Positions 21,226 through 29,346 of a DNA stretch of 64,000 bases are shown here, in pieces. The position numbers and the translations under genes are program-made. The stretch is from DATAYA01 sp963754235 (GTDB lineage: Bacteria; Pseudomonadota; Alphaproteobacteria; Acetobacterales; Acetobacteraceae). The notes beneath the pieces are model-generated. The model made no database searches. It had not been told where the DNA came from and saw nothing but the letters and a program-made list of their open reading frames with translations. The stretch's first letter is position 1; the number at the start of each line of letters is the position of its first letter. The stretch spans positions 1-64,000 of the forward strand of contig CAVWFK010000013.1 of the NCBI GenBank assembly GCA_963754235.1, read 5' to 3'.

Positions 21226-22014
21226 TCAAGCCGCCAGCCGTGACACCGCCTGCACCAGCAGCGCCGGGTCGCCGACCGACAGCACGCGCCCATCGCCGCC
21301 CTCGCGCAAGGGCTGGCCCAGCCAGTCGGTGACGCGCCCGCCCGCGCCCTCGACCACCGGCACCAGGGCCGCCCAGTCCCATAGCTTCATCGACGATTCG
21401 GCGATCACGTCGATCTGGCCCAGCGCGAGCAATCCATGCGCGTAGCAGTCGCCGCCCCAGGAGACGCGGCGCACGGCCTCGGCGAGCCGCCGCCAGCGCG
21501 GCTCGTCCGCCTCCGTCAGCAGGTCGGGCGTCGTGCAGGAGAGCTCGGCGGTCGCGAGGGTAGGGCAGCGGCGGCAGCCGGCCGTGCCGCCGAAATTGCC
21601 GCGAAAGACGGTCGGGCGGTCCGCCGCGCCGATCCAGCGCTCGCCGGTGATCGGCTGGTCGATCACGCCCAGGATCGGGCGCTCGCCGTCGAGCAGTGCC
21701 ACCAGCGTGCCGAAAATCGGCCGGCCGGTGATGAACGCCCGCGTGCCATCGATCGGGTCGAGCACCCAGCGCAGGTCCGCACTGGGATTTTCGGCCCCAA
21801 ACTCCTCGCCCAGAATGCCGTGGGCGGGAAAGCGCGCTCGCACCACCGCGCGCATCGCCTGCTCGGCGCTGCGGTCGGCGATCGTGACCGGGCTCTGGTC
21901 ATCCTTGAGGTCGGCGACGATGCCGGCCCGGAAGAACGGGCGGATGGCGGCGGCGGCGGCATCGGCCGCTGCCGCCGCCGCCGCGATCAGTGCGTCGCGG
22001 TCGCCGTCGGTCAG
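21226..22014 (-). CDS. hisN: HisN-type phosphatase (inositol monophosphatase family), probable CTG start
   Basis: Mg-dependent phosphatase; the closest family type is histidinol-phosphatase HisN (last phosphatase step of histidine synthesis), with inositol-phosphatase as the alternative. Metal-binding motifs are GEEFG, DPIDGTRAF and WDWAALVPVVEGAGG. No ATG, GTG or TTG gives a full N-terminus; the family start matches LTDGDRDALIAAAA, whose first codon is CTG at 22014, overlapping the cytochrome stop as CTGA. That gives 262 residues, the usual size. The first in-frame ATG lies ~50 codons further in and would lose the first helix. Confidence 0.86.
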   Translation of the reverse strand: MTDGDRDALIAAAAAAADAAAAAIRPFFRAGIVADLKDDQSPVTIADRSAEQAMRAVVRARFPAHGILGEEFGAENPSADLRWVLDPIDGTRAFITGRPIFGTLVALLDGERPILGVIDQPITGERWIGAADRPTVFRGNFGGTAGCRRCPTLATAELSCTTPDLLTEADEPRWRRLAEAVRRVSWGGDCYAHGLLALGQIDVIAESSMKLWDWAALVPVVEGAGGRVTDWLGQPLREGGDGRVLSVGDPALLVQAVSRLAA

Positions 22015-23075
22015 GGCTTTGCCGGCGCAGGTGCCGGTGCAGGTGCCGGCGCGGCAGCGGGGGCGGACGCCTTGGTCGCATTCGCCTTGGTCGCCCCCGC
22101 CTTGGTCGCCCCGCCCGGCGCCGGCGGCAGCGGCTCGGGATGGTCGGAGAGGGTGCGGAGGAAAGAAATCACGTCCGCACGCTGCTTCGCGTCCGGCAGG
22201 CCCGCGAACGTCATCTTGGTGCCGGGCGCGTATTTGGCCGGGTCCTCGATCCACTGGAAGATTTCTGCATAGGTCCAGGGGCCGTGGTGCTTCTTCAGCG
22301 CGTCGGAATACGCGAACCCGGGCACCGAGGCGACCGGCCGCCCAACCACGCCATAGAGCGGCGGCCCCACGATCGCCGTGCCGCCTTTGGTAATGGTGTG
22401 GCAGGCGGTGCAGCCGGCCCGCTCCATGATCGCGTGGCCCTCCTTGGGGCTGGCCGTTGGCAACAGGAACGCGACCTTCTGCGCCGGCGGCATATTGGCA
22501 ACGTTGGGCGCCGCCGGGGCAGCCGCGGCGGTCTGCTTGGGCGCCGGCGGCAGCGGTTCGGGCTTGGGGGACAGGCTGCGCAGATACATGATGATATCGG
22601 CACGTTCCTTGGCGTTGGGAACGCCCGCGAAGGTCATCTTGGTGCCCGGCGCGTACGCCGCCGGATCCTTGATCCATTGGTTCAGCTCGGCATAGGTCCA
22701 GGGGCCGTGATGCTTCTTCAGCGCCGCCGAAAAGTCGAAGCCTGGCACCGCGGCGACCGGCTGTCCGACCATGTTGTACAGGTCGGGGCCAACGATCGTG
22801 GGGCCGCCCTTGGCGAAGCTGTGGCACGCGGTGCAGCCGACGCGCTGGGTGTCGGCCTCGCCGCGTTTCGTGCTCGCGGTCTGCAACAGGGCCGCGATCG
22901 ACGGCTCGGCGGCGGGTCCGCCGGCGCCTGGGGCAGTCGGGACCGCGATCGCGATCGCGGTCTTCTCCAGCAGCTTCGGCGCCACCAGCGCATCGCTGAC
23001 CAGGGTGCCGAACATCCACAGCAGCAAGGCCGTCAGGATCGCGGCAAGGATCTTGTTGACTGCCAGGTCGTCCAT
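22011..23075 (-). CDS. Membrane-anchored diheme cytochrome c
   Basis: An electron carrier facing the periplasm, of the alphaproteobacterial CycM/c552 type but doubled. From the ATG at 23075 a single N-terminal helix (ILAAILTALLLWMFGTLV) anchors it. Two similar class I domains follow, each with CTACH as haem site and GTKMTFAG supplying the methionine ligand. A low-complexity Ala/Pro/Lys tail ends it. The chosen start drops 17 Pro/Arg-rich residues of the longer frame. 354 residues. Most relatives next to kdsB carry one haem domain, so an internal duplication is likely. Confidence 0.9.
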   Translation of the reverse strand: MDDLAVNKILAAILTALLLWMFGTLVSDALVAPKLLEKTAIAIAVPTAPGAGGPAAEPSIAALLQTASTKRGEADTQRVGCTACHSFAKGGPTIVGPDLYNMVGQPVAAVPGFDFSAALKKHHGPWTYAELNQWIKDPAAYAPGTKMTFAGVPNAKERADIIMYLRSLSPKPEPLPPAPKQTAAAAPAAPNVANMPPAQKVAFLLPTASPKEGHAIMERAGCTACHTITKGGTAIVGPPLYGVVGRPVASVPGFAYSDALKKHHGPWTYAEIFQWIEDPAKYAPGTKMTFAGLPDAKQRADVISFLRTLSDHPEPLPPAPGGATKAGATKANATKASAPAAAPAPAPAPAPAKP

Positions 23076-23226
23076 GCGGTCGTGCGGCTCCGGGGCTGGC
23101 GTTCGCGGGACGGGCGTTTGGCGCATCCGGCGTTGCGCCGGTCAGGGGGGCTTCATAAGGTGCGGCGCACCATATGGGAACGGTTTTGCTCCAGCAACCC
23201 GCGCTGCCCGCCCCCAGGACGCGGCG

Positions 23227-23958
23227 ATGACGCCGATCGTCGTGATCCCCGCGCGCATGGCGTCCACGCGCCTGCCGGGCAAACCGCTCGCCGACATCGG
23301 CGGCCGGCCGATGATCATGCACGTGCTCGATCGTGCGCGCGAGGCGGCGGTGGGTCCGGTCGCCGTCGCCTGCGCCGAGGCGGAGGTGGCCGAGGCAGTG
23401 CGCCGCGCGGGCGGCCTCGCCGTACTGACCGACCCCTCGCTGCCCTCGGGTTCGGACCGCGTCCACGCTGCGCTTGCCGAGCTCGACGCCGCGGGATGGT
23501 ATGACGTCGTGCTCAACCTGCAAGGCGACCTGCCCACCATTCCGGTCGCGCAGTTGCGCGCGGTGCTCGCGCCGCTCGCCGATCCGGCGATCGACATCGC
23601 CACACTGGTGGCGCCGATCATCGATCCGGCGGAATGGGCGCTGCCGTCGGTGGTGAAAGCCGCCTGCGCGTTCGAGCGCGGTCGCGCTGTCTCGCCCGCG
23701 CTCTATTTCTCGCGCGCGCCGATCCCCTTTGGGGACGGACCGCGGTGGCACCATATCGGCGTCTATGCCTGGCGCCGCGCCGCACTGGCACGGTTCGTGG
23801 CATTGCCGGAATTGCCGCTCGAGCGGCGCGAGAAGCTGGAGCAGTTGCGCGCGCTGGAGGCGGGGATGCGAATCGCCTGCGCGCGCGTAGATCACGCGCC
23901 CTTCGGCGTCGATACGCAAGAAGACCTCGAACGCGCGCGGCGGGTGCTGGTGGCATGA
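23227..23958 (+). CDS. kdsB: 3-deoxy-manno-octulosonate cytidylyltransferase
   Basis: CMP-KDO synthetase: CTP + KDO to CMP-KDO, needed to build the lipopolysaccharide inner core; cytoplasmic. 243 residues. The nucleotide-binding start is VVIPARMASTRLPGKPL. Other signatures are SGSDRVHAAL, NLQGDLPTI and HHIGVYAWRR, ending GVDTQEDLERAR. The start is the ATG at 23227. It is divergent from the cytochrome c gene and overlaps pheA by ATGA; this gene order is common in alphaproteobacteria. Confidence 0.96.
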   Translation: MTPIVVIPARMASTRLPGKPLADIGGRPMIMHVLDRAREAAVGPVAVACAEAEVAEAVRRAGGLAVLTDPSLPSGSDRVHAALAELDAAGWYDVVLNLQGDLPTIPVAQLRAVLAPLADPAIDIATLVAPIIDPAEWALPSVVKAACAFERGRAVSPALYFSRAPIPFGDGPRWHHIGVYAWRRAALARFVALPELPLERREKLEQLRALEAGMRIACARVDHAPFGVDTQEDLERARRVLVA

Positions 23959-24803
23959 GCGAGGCGATCGCCTTTCAGGGCCGTCCCGGCGCCTATTCCG
24001 ACCTTGCCTGCCGCACCGCTTATCCCGGTCGCGCAACGCTGCCCTGCGACACGTTCGAGCAGACGATCGAGGCGGTGCGCTCGGGGGCCGCCGACCTCGC
24101 GATGCTGCCCTGCGAGAACAGCCTCGCCGGCCGCGTGCCCGATATCCACGCCCTGCTGCCCGGCAGCGGGCTGCACATCGTGGGCGAGCACTTCCAGCGC
24201 GTCGAGCATTGCCTGATGGCGCCCCGCGGCGCCGCCATCGCGGGGGTGCGGCGGCTGCATTCGCACGCGGTAGCGCTTGGGCAGGTGCGGGCACTGGTGC
24301 GCGAGCTCGGCGCCGAGGCGGTGGTGGAGGCGGATACCGCCGGGGCCGCGCAACTGGTCGCCGAGTGGAACCGGCCGGAGGATGCGGCGATCGCCTCGGC
24401 GCTGGCCGCCGAACTCTATGGCCTCGACGTGCTGCGCGCGAACGTGGAGGACGCGGCGCACAACACCACGCGCTTCTACGTCGCCGCCCGCGCCGCGCGC
24501 ACGCCGCCCGCCGACGCGCCACGACTGATGACGACGTTCGTCTTCCGCGTCCGCAACGTGCCCGGCTCGCTCTACAAGGCGCTGGGCGGGTTCGCGACCA
24601 ACGGCGTGAACATGACCAAGCTCGAGAGCTACATGGTGGGCGGCCAGTTCACCGCGACGCAGTTCCTGTGCGACGTCGAGGGCCATCCGGAGCAGCCCGG
24701 GCTGCGCCGGGCGCTGGAGGAGCTCGGCTTCTTCTCGCGCGAGGTGCGCATCCTCGGCGTTTATCCGATGGCGGCGTTCCGGCTGCGGCAAGCGGCGGAG
24801 TAG
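23955..24803 (+). CDS. pheA: Prephenate dehydratase (monofunctional)
   Basis: Prephenate to phenylpyruvate, phenylalanine synthesis. 282 residues, without a chorismate mutase domain. The catalytic domain starts AIAFQGRPGAYSDLA and contains the signature NTTRF with its essential threonine. An ACT regulatory domain follows from about residue 190 (NVPGSLYKALGGFATNGVN, then TKLES), consistent with feedback control by phenylalanine. Start ATG overlaps the kdsB stop. Confidence 0.96.
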   Translation: MSEAIAFQGRPGAYSDLACRTAYPGRATLPCDTFEQTIEAVRSGAADLAMLPCENSLAGRVPDIHALLPGSGLHIVGEHFQRVEHCLMAPRGAAIAGVRRLHSHAVALGQVRALVRELGAEAVVEADTAGAAQLVAEWNRPEDAAIASALAAELYGLDVLRANVEDAAHNTTRFYVAARAARTPPADAPRLMTTFVFRVRNVPGSLYKALGGFATNGVNMTKLESYMVGGQFTATQFLCDVEGHPEQPGLRRALEELGFFSREVRILGVYPMAAFRLRQAAE

Positions 24804-24848
24804 GCGCTGGCGGCTGACGCGCCGGTGCGATGGCGTTACTGATGTCCG

Positions 24849-26393
24849 ATGGACGTCGAGACCAACCCGCCTTCTGCCGAGCGCCCGTCGGCCGCACCGG
24901 CGCCCGCCTACAGCCACCAGCAGGTCTTGCGGGTGCTCTCGGGCGTGCTGCTCTGCATCCTGCTCGCCGCCCTCGATCAGACCGTCGTCGTGCCGGCAGT
25001 GCCCGCGATCGCGGCCGACCTGCACGGCTTCAACCATCTCGCCTGGATCGTCACCGCCTATCTGCTGACCTCGACCGCCGCCACGCCCGTCTATGGGCGC
25101 CTCTCCGACATCTACGGCCGGCGCGCGATGCTGCTGCCGGCACTGGTGCTGTTCATGCTCGCCTCGGCGCTCTGCGCGCTCTCGCCCAATCTCACCGACC
25201 TGATCGCCGCGCGCGCCTTGCAGGGCGTTGGCGGCGCCGGGCTGGTCGCGATGGCGCAGGTGGCGATCGCCGACGTGGTGGCGCCGCGCGAGCGCGGCCG
25301 CTACCAGGCTTATATGTCCGGCGCCTGGGGCATCGCCTCGATCGCCGGGCCGATCGTCGGCGGCTACATGACCGACCATCTCTCCTGGCGCTGGGTGTTC
25401 TGGATCAACCTGCCGATCGGTGCCGTCGCGATGCTGTTGTGCGAGCGGGGGCTGCGGGTGCTGCGCACGCGCCGCCAACGGGCGCGGATCGACTTCGCCG
25501 GCGCCGCCCTGCTCACCGGCGGCATCACCGCGTGGCTGCTGGTGCTGAGCGGCAGCGGCAGCATCGCGGATCTGCTCTCGGTTCCCAGCCTCGCCCTCGC
25601 GGCGACAGGTGCGGCTTTGTTCGCGCTGCTGGTAGTGCAGGAACGTCGGGCCGCGGACCCGCTGCTCGCACCGCGCCTGTTCCGCATCGGCGAGTTCAAC
25701 CGCGGGGTTGCGATCGCGTTCCTCGCCGCCCTCGGCATGTTCGCGGCCACCTTCCTGCTGCCGCTCTATTTCCAGCTCGTGCGCGGCGTCGATGCCGGCA
25801 GCTCGGGGGCACTCGTGGTGCCGTTCCTGGCGGCGAACGTCGTCGCCTCGTATTTCGCCGGGGCCTCGGCGCGGCGGCTCGGCCGCACGCGGACGATCCT
25901 CACGACCGGCCTCGGCGCGTGCGCTGCGGGTTTCGTGCTGCTCGGCTTGCTCTCTTCGGGAGTGCCCGAGATCGCGACCGTTCTGGCGAGCGCTCTGGTC
26001 GGTGCCGGCGTGGGTGCGGTGATGCCGGTGGTGACGGTCGTGGTGCAGAACGCGATCGAGCTGCGCGACATCGGCGCCGGCACCGGGGCACTGCTGTTCC
26101 TGCGCGCCATGGGCGGCGCGTTCGGCAGCACGCTCGCCGGCGTGCTGCTGATCGGTCGGTTCGACGCCGGGATCGCCGCGCTGCACCCGCCGCTGCACAT
26201 CGATCTCGGCGCGCTGCGCGGCGGCGGTGCGGCGCTGGCCGGGCTGGATGCGGTGCGCCACACGGCCGCCATCGGCGCGCTGGTGGCGGGGTTCGAACTC
26301 GCGTTCTGGGCTTGCGCCATCCTCTGCGCCGTGGGCCTCGGCGTGGCCGCCACGATGCGCGACCTGCCGCTGCAGTCGGTCCGCCAAAACTGA
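24849..26393 (+). CDS. DHA2-family MFS drug/proton antiporter (14 helices)
   Basis: Inner-membrane exporter of the EmrB/QacA type, 514 residues from the ATG at 24849 (the overlapping frame from 24830 is a shadow). Early sequence has LAALDQTVVVPAVPAIAADL, the family D1 motif. Motif A is GRLSDIYGRR and motif C lies in GIASIAGPIVGGY. About fourteen hydrophobic stretches follow. Substrate unknown. No paired membrane-fusion gene is adjacent. Its end converges with the CoA-transferase gene with a 16-base gap. Confidence 0.92.
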   Translation: MDVETNPPSAERPSAAPAPAYSHQQVLRVLSGVLLCILLAALDQTVVVPAVPAIAADLHGFNHLAWIVTAYLLTSTAATPVYGRLSDIYGRRAMLLPALVLFMLASALCALSPNLTDLIAARALQGVGGAGLVAMAQVAIADVVAPRERGRYQAYMSGAWGIASIAGPIVGGYMTDHLSWRWVFWINLPIGAVAMLLCERGLRVLRTRRQRARIDFAGAALLTGGITAWLLVLSGSGSIADLLSVPSLALAATGAALFALLVVQERRAADPLLAPRLFRIGEFNRGVAIAFLAALGMFAATFLLPLYFQLVRGVDAGSSGALVVPFLAANVVASYFAGASARRLGRTRTILTTGLGACAAGFVLLGLLSSGVPEIATVLASALVGAGVGAVMPVVTVVVQNAIELRDIGAGTGALLFLRAMGGAFGSTLAGVLLIGRFDAGIAALHPPLHIDLGALRGGGAALAGLDAVRHTAAIGALVAGFELAFWACAILCAVGLGVAATMRDLPLQSVRQN

Positions 26394-26409
26394 GCCAACG
26401 GGGTTGACG

Positions 26410-27624
26410 CTACTTCCGGCGCTGCGTTACCAGCACGCCCGCATCACGCAGGGCTGCGATCTCGGTCGCGGAATAGCCGTGCTCGCCCAGCACCGCGTCG
26501 GCGTGCTCGGCAAAACGCGGCGGCTTGCGGCGCAATCCGCCCGGCGTGCGCGAGAGTTTTATCGGCGTTCCGAGCGCCCGATAGCCGTCCATCTCGGCGT
26601 CCATCTCGCGATGCGCCGCGTGGGCCGAACCCACTGCCTCATCGACGGGAAGCACCGGTCCGGCCGGCAGGCCGGCGCGCAGCAGCCGGGTCGCGATCTC
26701 ATGCCCGTCCTCCCCGGCAAAGGCGGCGCCCAGAATCGTCATCAGCGCGGCGCGGTTGACCAGCCGGTCCTGGTTGGTGCGAAAGCGCGGATCATCGGGC
26801 AGCTCCGGCAACCCCAGCACCGACGCGAGCTTGCGGAACTGTCCTTCGTTGCCCGCGGCCACGAAGACCTCGCAGGTGCGGGTCGGGTATTTTTCATACG
26901 GCGCGATGTTCGGGTGCGGGTTGCCGAGCGGGGCGGGCCGGCGGCCGTTGAGGAACCAGTTGGCCGCGTGCGGATGCAGCAGCGCCATGCCGCAATCGTG
27001 CAACGTCATGTCGAGGAATTGTCCGCGCCCCAACCGCGTGCGCTCGTGCAGCGCCATAAGAATAGCGATGACCGAGTAGAGGCCGGTCGCCAGATCAACG
27101 ACCGGCGTGCCGAGCCGCACCGCGCCGGTCACGGGATCGCCGTTCACGCTCATCAAGCCCGTCATCGCCTGCAGAATGGCGTCGTAGCCGGGCAAGCCCC
27201 CGAGCGGCCCGTCGGCGCCGAAGCCGGAGACGCGGCAATGGATCAGGCGCGGGAAGTGCTGCGCCAGCGCGTCGTCGTAACCGAGACCCCATTTCTCCAT
27301 GGCCCCGGGCTTGAAGTTCTCCACCAGCACGTCGGCGCCCTCGAGCAGGCGCAGCAGCACCGCCCGCCCCTCCGGCCGGCCGATGTCGAGCGCCACCGAC
27401 CGCTTGTTGCGGTTGACGCCGAGGAAGTAGCTGGCCTCGCCGTCGGCGAAAGGCGGCCCCCAGTCGCGCGTCTCGTCGCCCTGCGGCGGCTCGACCTTGA
27501 TGACCTCCGCGCCATGATCGGACAGGATCATCGTCGCATACGGCCCACCGAGGACGCGGCTGAGGTCGATCACCCTGAGGCCGGCCAGTGCGCCGGCCGA
27601 CCGGGCGACGCCCTTTTCCGCCAT
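26410..27624 (-). CDS. CaiB/BaiF-type (class III) CoA-transferase
   Basis: Transfers CoA between an acyl-CoA and a free carboxylic acid; cytoplasmic dimer. 404 residues from the ATG at 27624. Family features: VIDLSRVLGGPYATMILSD, KVEPPQGDETRDWGPP, NRNKRSVALDI, and the catalytic aspartate in GLPGYDAILQAMTGLMS. The real substrate pair is unknown. Its start overlaps by one base (TGATG) the stop of a nitrile-hydratase-beta-like gene, so it belongs to that operon. Confidence 0.92.
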   Translation of the reverse strand: MAEKGVARSAGALAGLRVIDLSRVLGGPYATMILSDHGAEVIKVEPPQGDETRDWGPPFADGEASYFLGVNRNKRSVALDIGRPEGRAVLLRLLEGADVLVENFKPGAMEKWGLGYDDALAQHFPRLIHCRVSGFGADGPLGGLPGYDAILQAMTGLMSVNGDPVTGAVRLGTPVVDLATGLYSVIAILMALHERTRLGRGQFLDMTLHDCGMALLHPHAANWFLNGRRPAPLGNPHPNIAPYEKYPTRTCEVFVAAGNEGQFRKLASVLGLPELPDDPRFRTNQDRLVNRAALMTILGAAFAGEDGHEIATRLLRAGLPAGPVLPVDEAVGSAHAAHREMDAEMDGYRALGTPIKLSRTPGGLRRKPPRFAEHADAVLGEHGYSATEIAALRDAGVLVTQRRK

Positions 27625-27917
27625 CACGCCGGCAGCAGCCAGGGGCCGAACAGCTCGGCCACGACCTCCCCATCCGGCGCGTCGGGCCATATGTCCTGCC
27701 GGGCAAACGCCACCTGATACAGCGGCAGCACGGCAGCGGGACGGGCGAAGGCCAACTCCTCGGGGTTGCGGAAGTCGCCGAGATGCCGCAGCACGATTCC
27801 CGGCCGGCCGCGCAGATAGTGCGGCGTGCGGATGTGGCACGGGCCCCGCGTCTCCGGCCAGTCGTCGCGCACCCGCACCCGCGTCCCCGCCGCCAGCGTC
27901 CCCGTCGTTAGCGTCAT
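27624..27917 (-). CDS. Nitrile-hydratase beta-like protein, C-terminal SH3-like half
   Basis: 97 residues matching the C-terminal SH3-like barrel of nitrile hydratase beta / thiocyanate hydrolase. Characteristic text: GTRVRVRDDWPETRGPCHIR, TPHYLRGRPGIVLRHLGDF and LYQVAFARQDIW. In full enzymes this domain packs on the metal-binding alpha subunit. No alpha subunit is found here. The start overlaps the stop of the N-terminal half (ATGA) and the stop overlaps the CoA-transferase start. Confidence 0.88.
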   Translation of the reverse strand: MTLTTGTLAAGTRVRVRDDWPETRGPCHIRTPHYLRGRPGIVLRHLGDFRNPEELAFARPAAVLPLYQVAFARQDIWPDAPDGEVVAELFGPWLLPA

Positions 27918-28237
27918 GGCGCTTCCATCGCTTCGCGGAGCTCGGCCTCGGTCAGCACGCCCTTGCGCAGCAGGGTGTCGGCGATCGAGCAGAGCCAGCG
28001 GCGGTAATAGCTCAGGCGATGGTAGTCGGCCTCCGGGATCGCCTCGATCCCGCGCCGCAGCTCATCGACGCTCATTACGCCCTTGGCGCCGAGCAGTCCG
28101 CGGATCGCATCCACCTCGCGGTCGAAATCGTCGAGCGCGTGGCGGCCGGTGTCGATCGGCCGGCAGGCGTAGCGGGCGACGCCGCCCATGTCGTGATGGG
28201 CGTGCGGCGCGGTCTCGGGTGGATCGTATGGCGTCAT
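27914..28237 (-). CDS. Nitrile-hydratase beta-like protein, N-terminal helical half
   Basis: 107 residues resembling the N-terminal helical part of the nitrile hydratase beta subunit (HDMGGVARYACRP, then a helical stretch with YHRLSYYRRWLCSIADTLL, then KGVLTEAELREAM). The ATG at 28237 overlaps the SH3 gene stop (ATGA); the longer frame to 28321 runs into that gene. The two halves occur as one chain in classical nitrile hydratases and as separate subunits in thiocyanate hydrolase. Without an alpha subunit the activity is unclear; it could be an accessory protein or serve a distant alpha gene. Confidence 0.82.
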   Translation of the reverse strand: MTPYDPPETAPHAHHDMGGVARYACRPIDTGRHALDDFDREVDAIRGLLGAKGVMSVDELRRGIEAIPEADYHRLSYYRRWLCSIADTLLRKGVLTEAELREAMEAP

Positions 28238-28884
28238 TGCTGCACCACCTCTCCCGGCTTGGTTCCCCAGAAATCGTTGCGCGGCAGCCAGCCACGATAG
28301 TCCTTCACCTGCACCCGGCACCAGTCCGCACCGTCGGCGCAGCTCAGGATGCGGCCGATCACGCCCGGCTGCAGCTTCGCGACCGCGGCGGCGTCGGATT
28401 GCGGGGCGGCGCGCATCGTGTGCTCGGCGCCGGTGACGACCAGGGTGCGGGTGCCGGTGATGGTCGCCTCATGCACCCAGCCCTTCACGCCGTCCGGATC
28501 GACGACCAGGCGCCAGACGTCGAACTCGCGCTCGACCTTCACCGGCAAGCCGCGGCGCTTGTAGAGCCACTCGATCGGGTACTGCATTCCCGGTCCGGTG
28601 CGCAGGTTCACCTCATCGGAGCGCAGTGAAACAAAGCGCGGCAGCGGCAGGCCGGTGACGCTGCCCTTGTCCGGATTGGCCGGGAGCCGGGCAGGAGCGG
28701 GCCGGGCCGGCGCAGGTGGGGCGGCCGGCGGGTGGGCGGGCGCGGTTGTCACGGCCCCGGGCGGCAGCGGCGGGACCGGCAGCGGCGGGATCGGCAGCGG
28801 CGGGCCGGCGGCCTGCGCGTGTGCACCGAGCAGGAGGGACAGGACGGCAGCGGCTTGCGGCCAAGCCAGGCGCGGCGCGGGCAT
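28234..28884 (-). CDS. Secreted protein with bacterial SH3 domains
   Basis: 216 residues. The signal peptide ends near GAHAQA, followed by a Pro/Ala-rich linker (residues ~25-70). Then come two SH3b-type domains: VNLRTGPGMQYPIEWLYKR with GWVHEATITG, and MRAAPQSDAAAVAKLQPG with GWLPRNDFWG. Such proteins usually act in the periplasm, often in cell-wall contexts. It heads the four-gene overlapping operon ending with the CoA-transferase, an odd partner set. The start is the ATG at 28884. Confidence 0.85.
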   Translation of the reverse strand: MPAPRLAWPQAAAVLSLLLGAHAQAAGPPLPIPPLPVPPLPPGAVTTAPAHPPAAPPAPARPAPARLPANPDKGSVTGLPLPRFVSLRSDEVNLRTGPGMQYPIEWLYKRRGLPVKVEREFDVWRLVVDPDGVKGWVHEATITGTRTLVVTGAEHTMRAAPQSDAAAVAKLQPGVIGRILSCADGADWCRVQVKDYRGWLPRNDFWGTKPGEVVQQ

Positions 28885-29346
28885 GGCGCATCCCTGCGGG
28901 CCGCGGCGTCAGCGGTCAAGAGCGCGCTTGGTCCCGGCAAGTCTGCCTTGTGATCAGCAGAAGACCGGGCATTGACCACTTCGCGGCCGCACGAAGGGCG
29001 TGGCAGGCCGGGAAAAGCCGGCTAGCGCTTCCGGCAACCCCCTCCGCTCAACTCCCTCTTCGCCCTTGGGGCGGAGAGGGTCGGGGTGAGTGAGGGATGC
29101 CCCGATGCATCGCCGATTTTGCCTGGTCAGCTCGCAAGCGGGTCCGGCGCTACACGCGAGACGTCCCCCGCACCGGCGCCGTGCGCGGGAGTATCGCTCG
29201 TGCCCGTAAGGTCGTCGCGGCCGGCCCCCACCTTGAGCCACGGTTGCAGGCTTGGCTTATTGCGAGTTGGAGCTGTCGCCTCCTGTCTCTCCGCCTGCAC
29301 ACACGCACCTGTGCCACACAAGCAGAGGAATGCGATCAGCGCTGGG
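28885..29346. other. Gene-free gap, mostly a dispersed repeat (family B)
   Basis: No coding sequence stands out. The left ~150 bases presumably hold the promoter of the SH3-led operon, but no clear boxes were found. Positions 29041-29238 hold a copy of repeat family B, given separately. The remainder to 29346 shows nothing recognisable. Confidence 0.6.
29041..29238. repeat. Dispersed composite repeat family B, copy 1
   Basis: Starts with an imperfect palindrome (ccctcttcgcccttggggcg, then gagaggg) followed by tcggggtgag. After ~115 bases it ends with cgtaaggtcgtcgcggccgg and cccccacctt. Both ends match the copy at 41722-41933, although the right palindrome is absent here. Confidence 0.75.

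Noticed and set aside
21226..24522. A 1098-codon minus frame ending in hisN
   Set aside because: The upstream part is antisense to pheA and kdsB and out of frame in the cytochrome gene.
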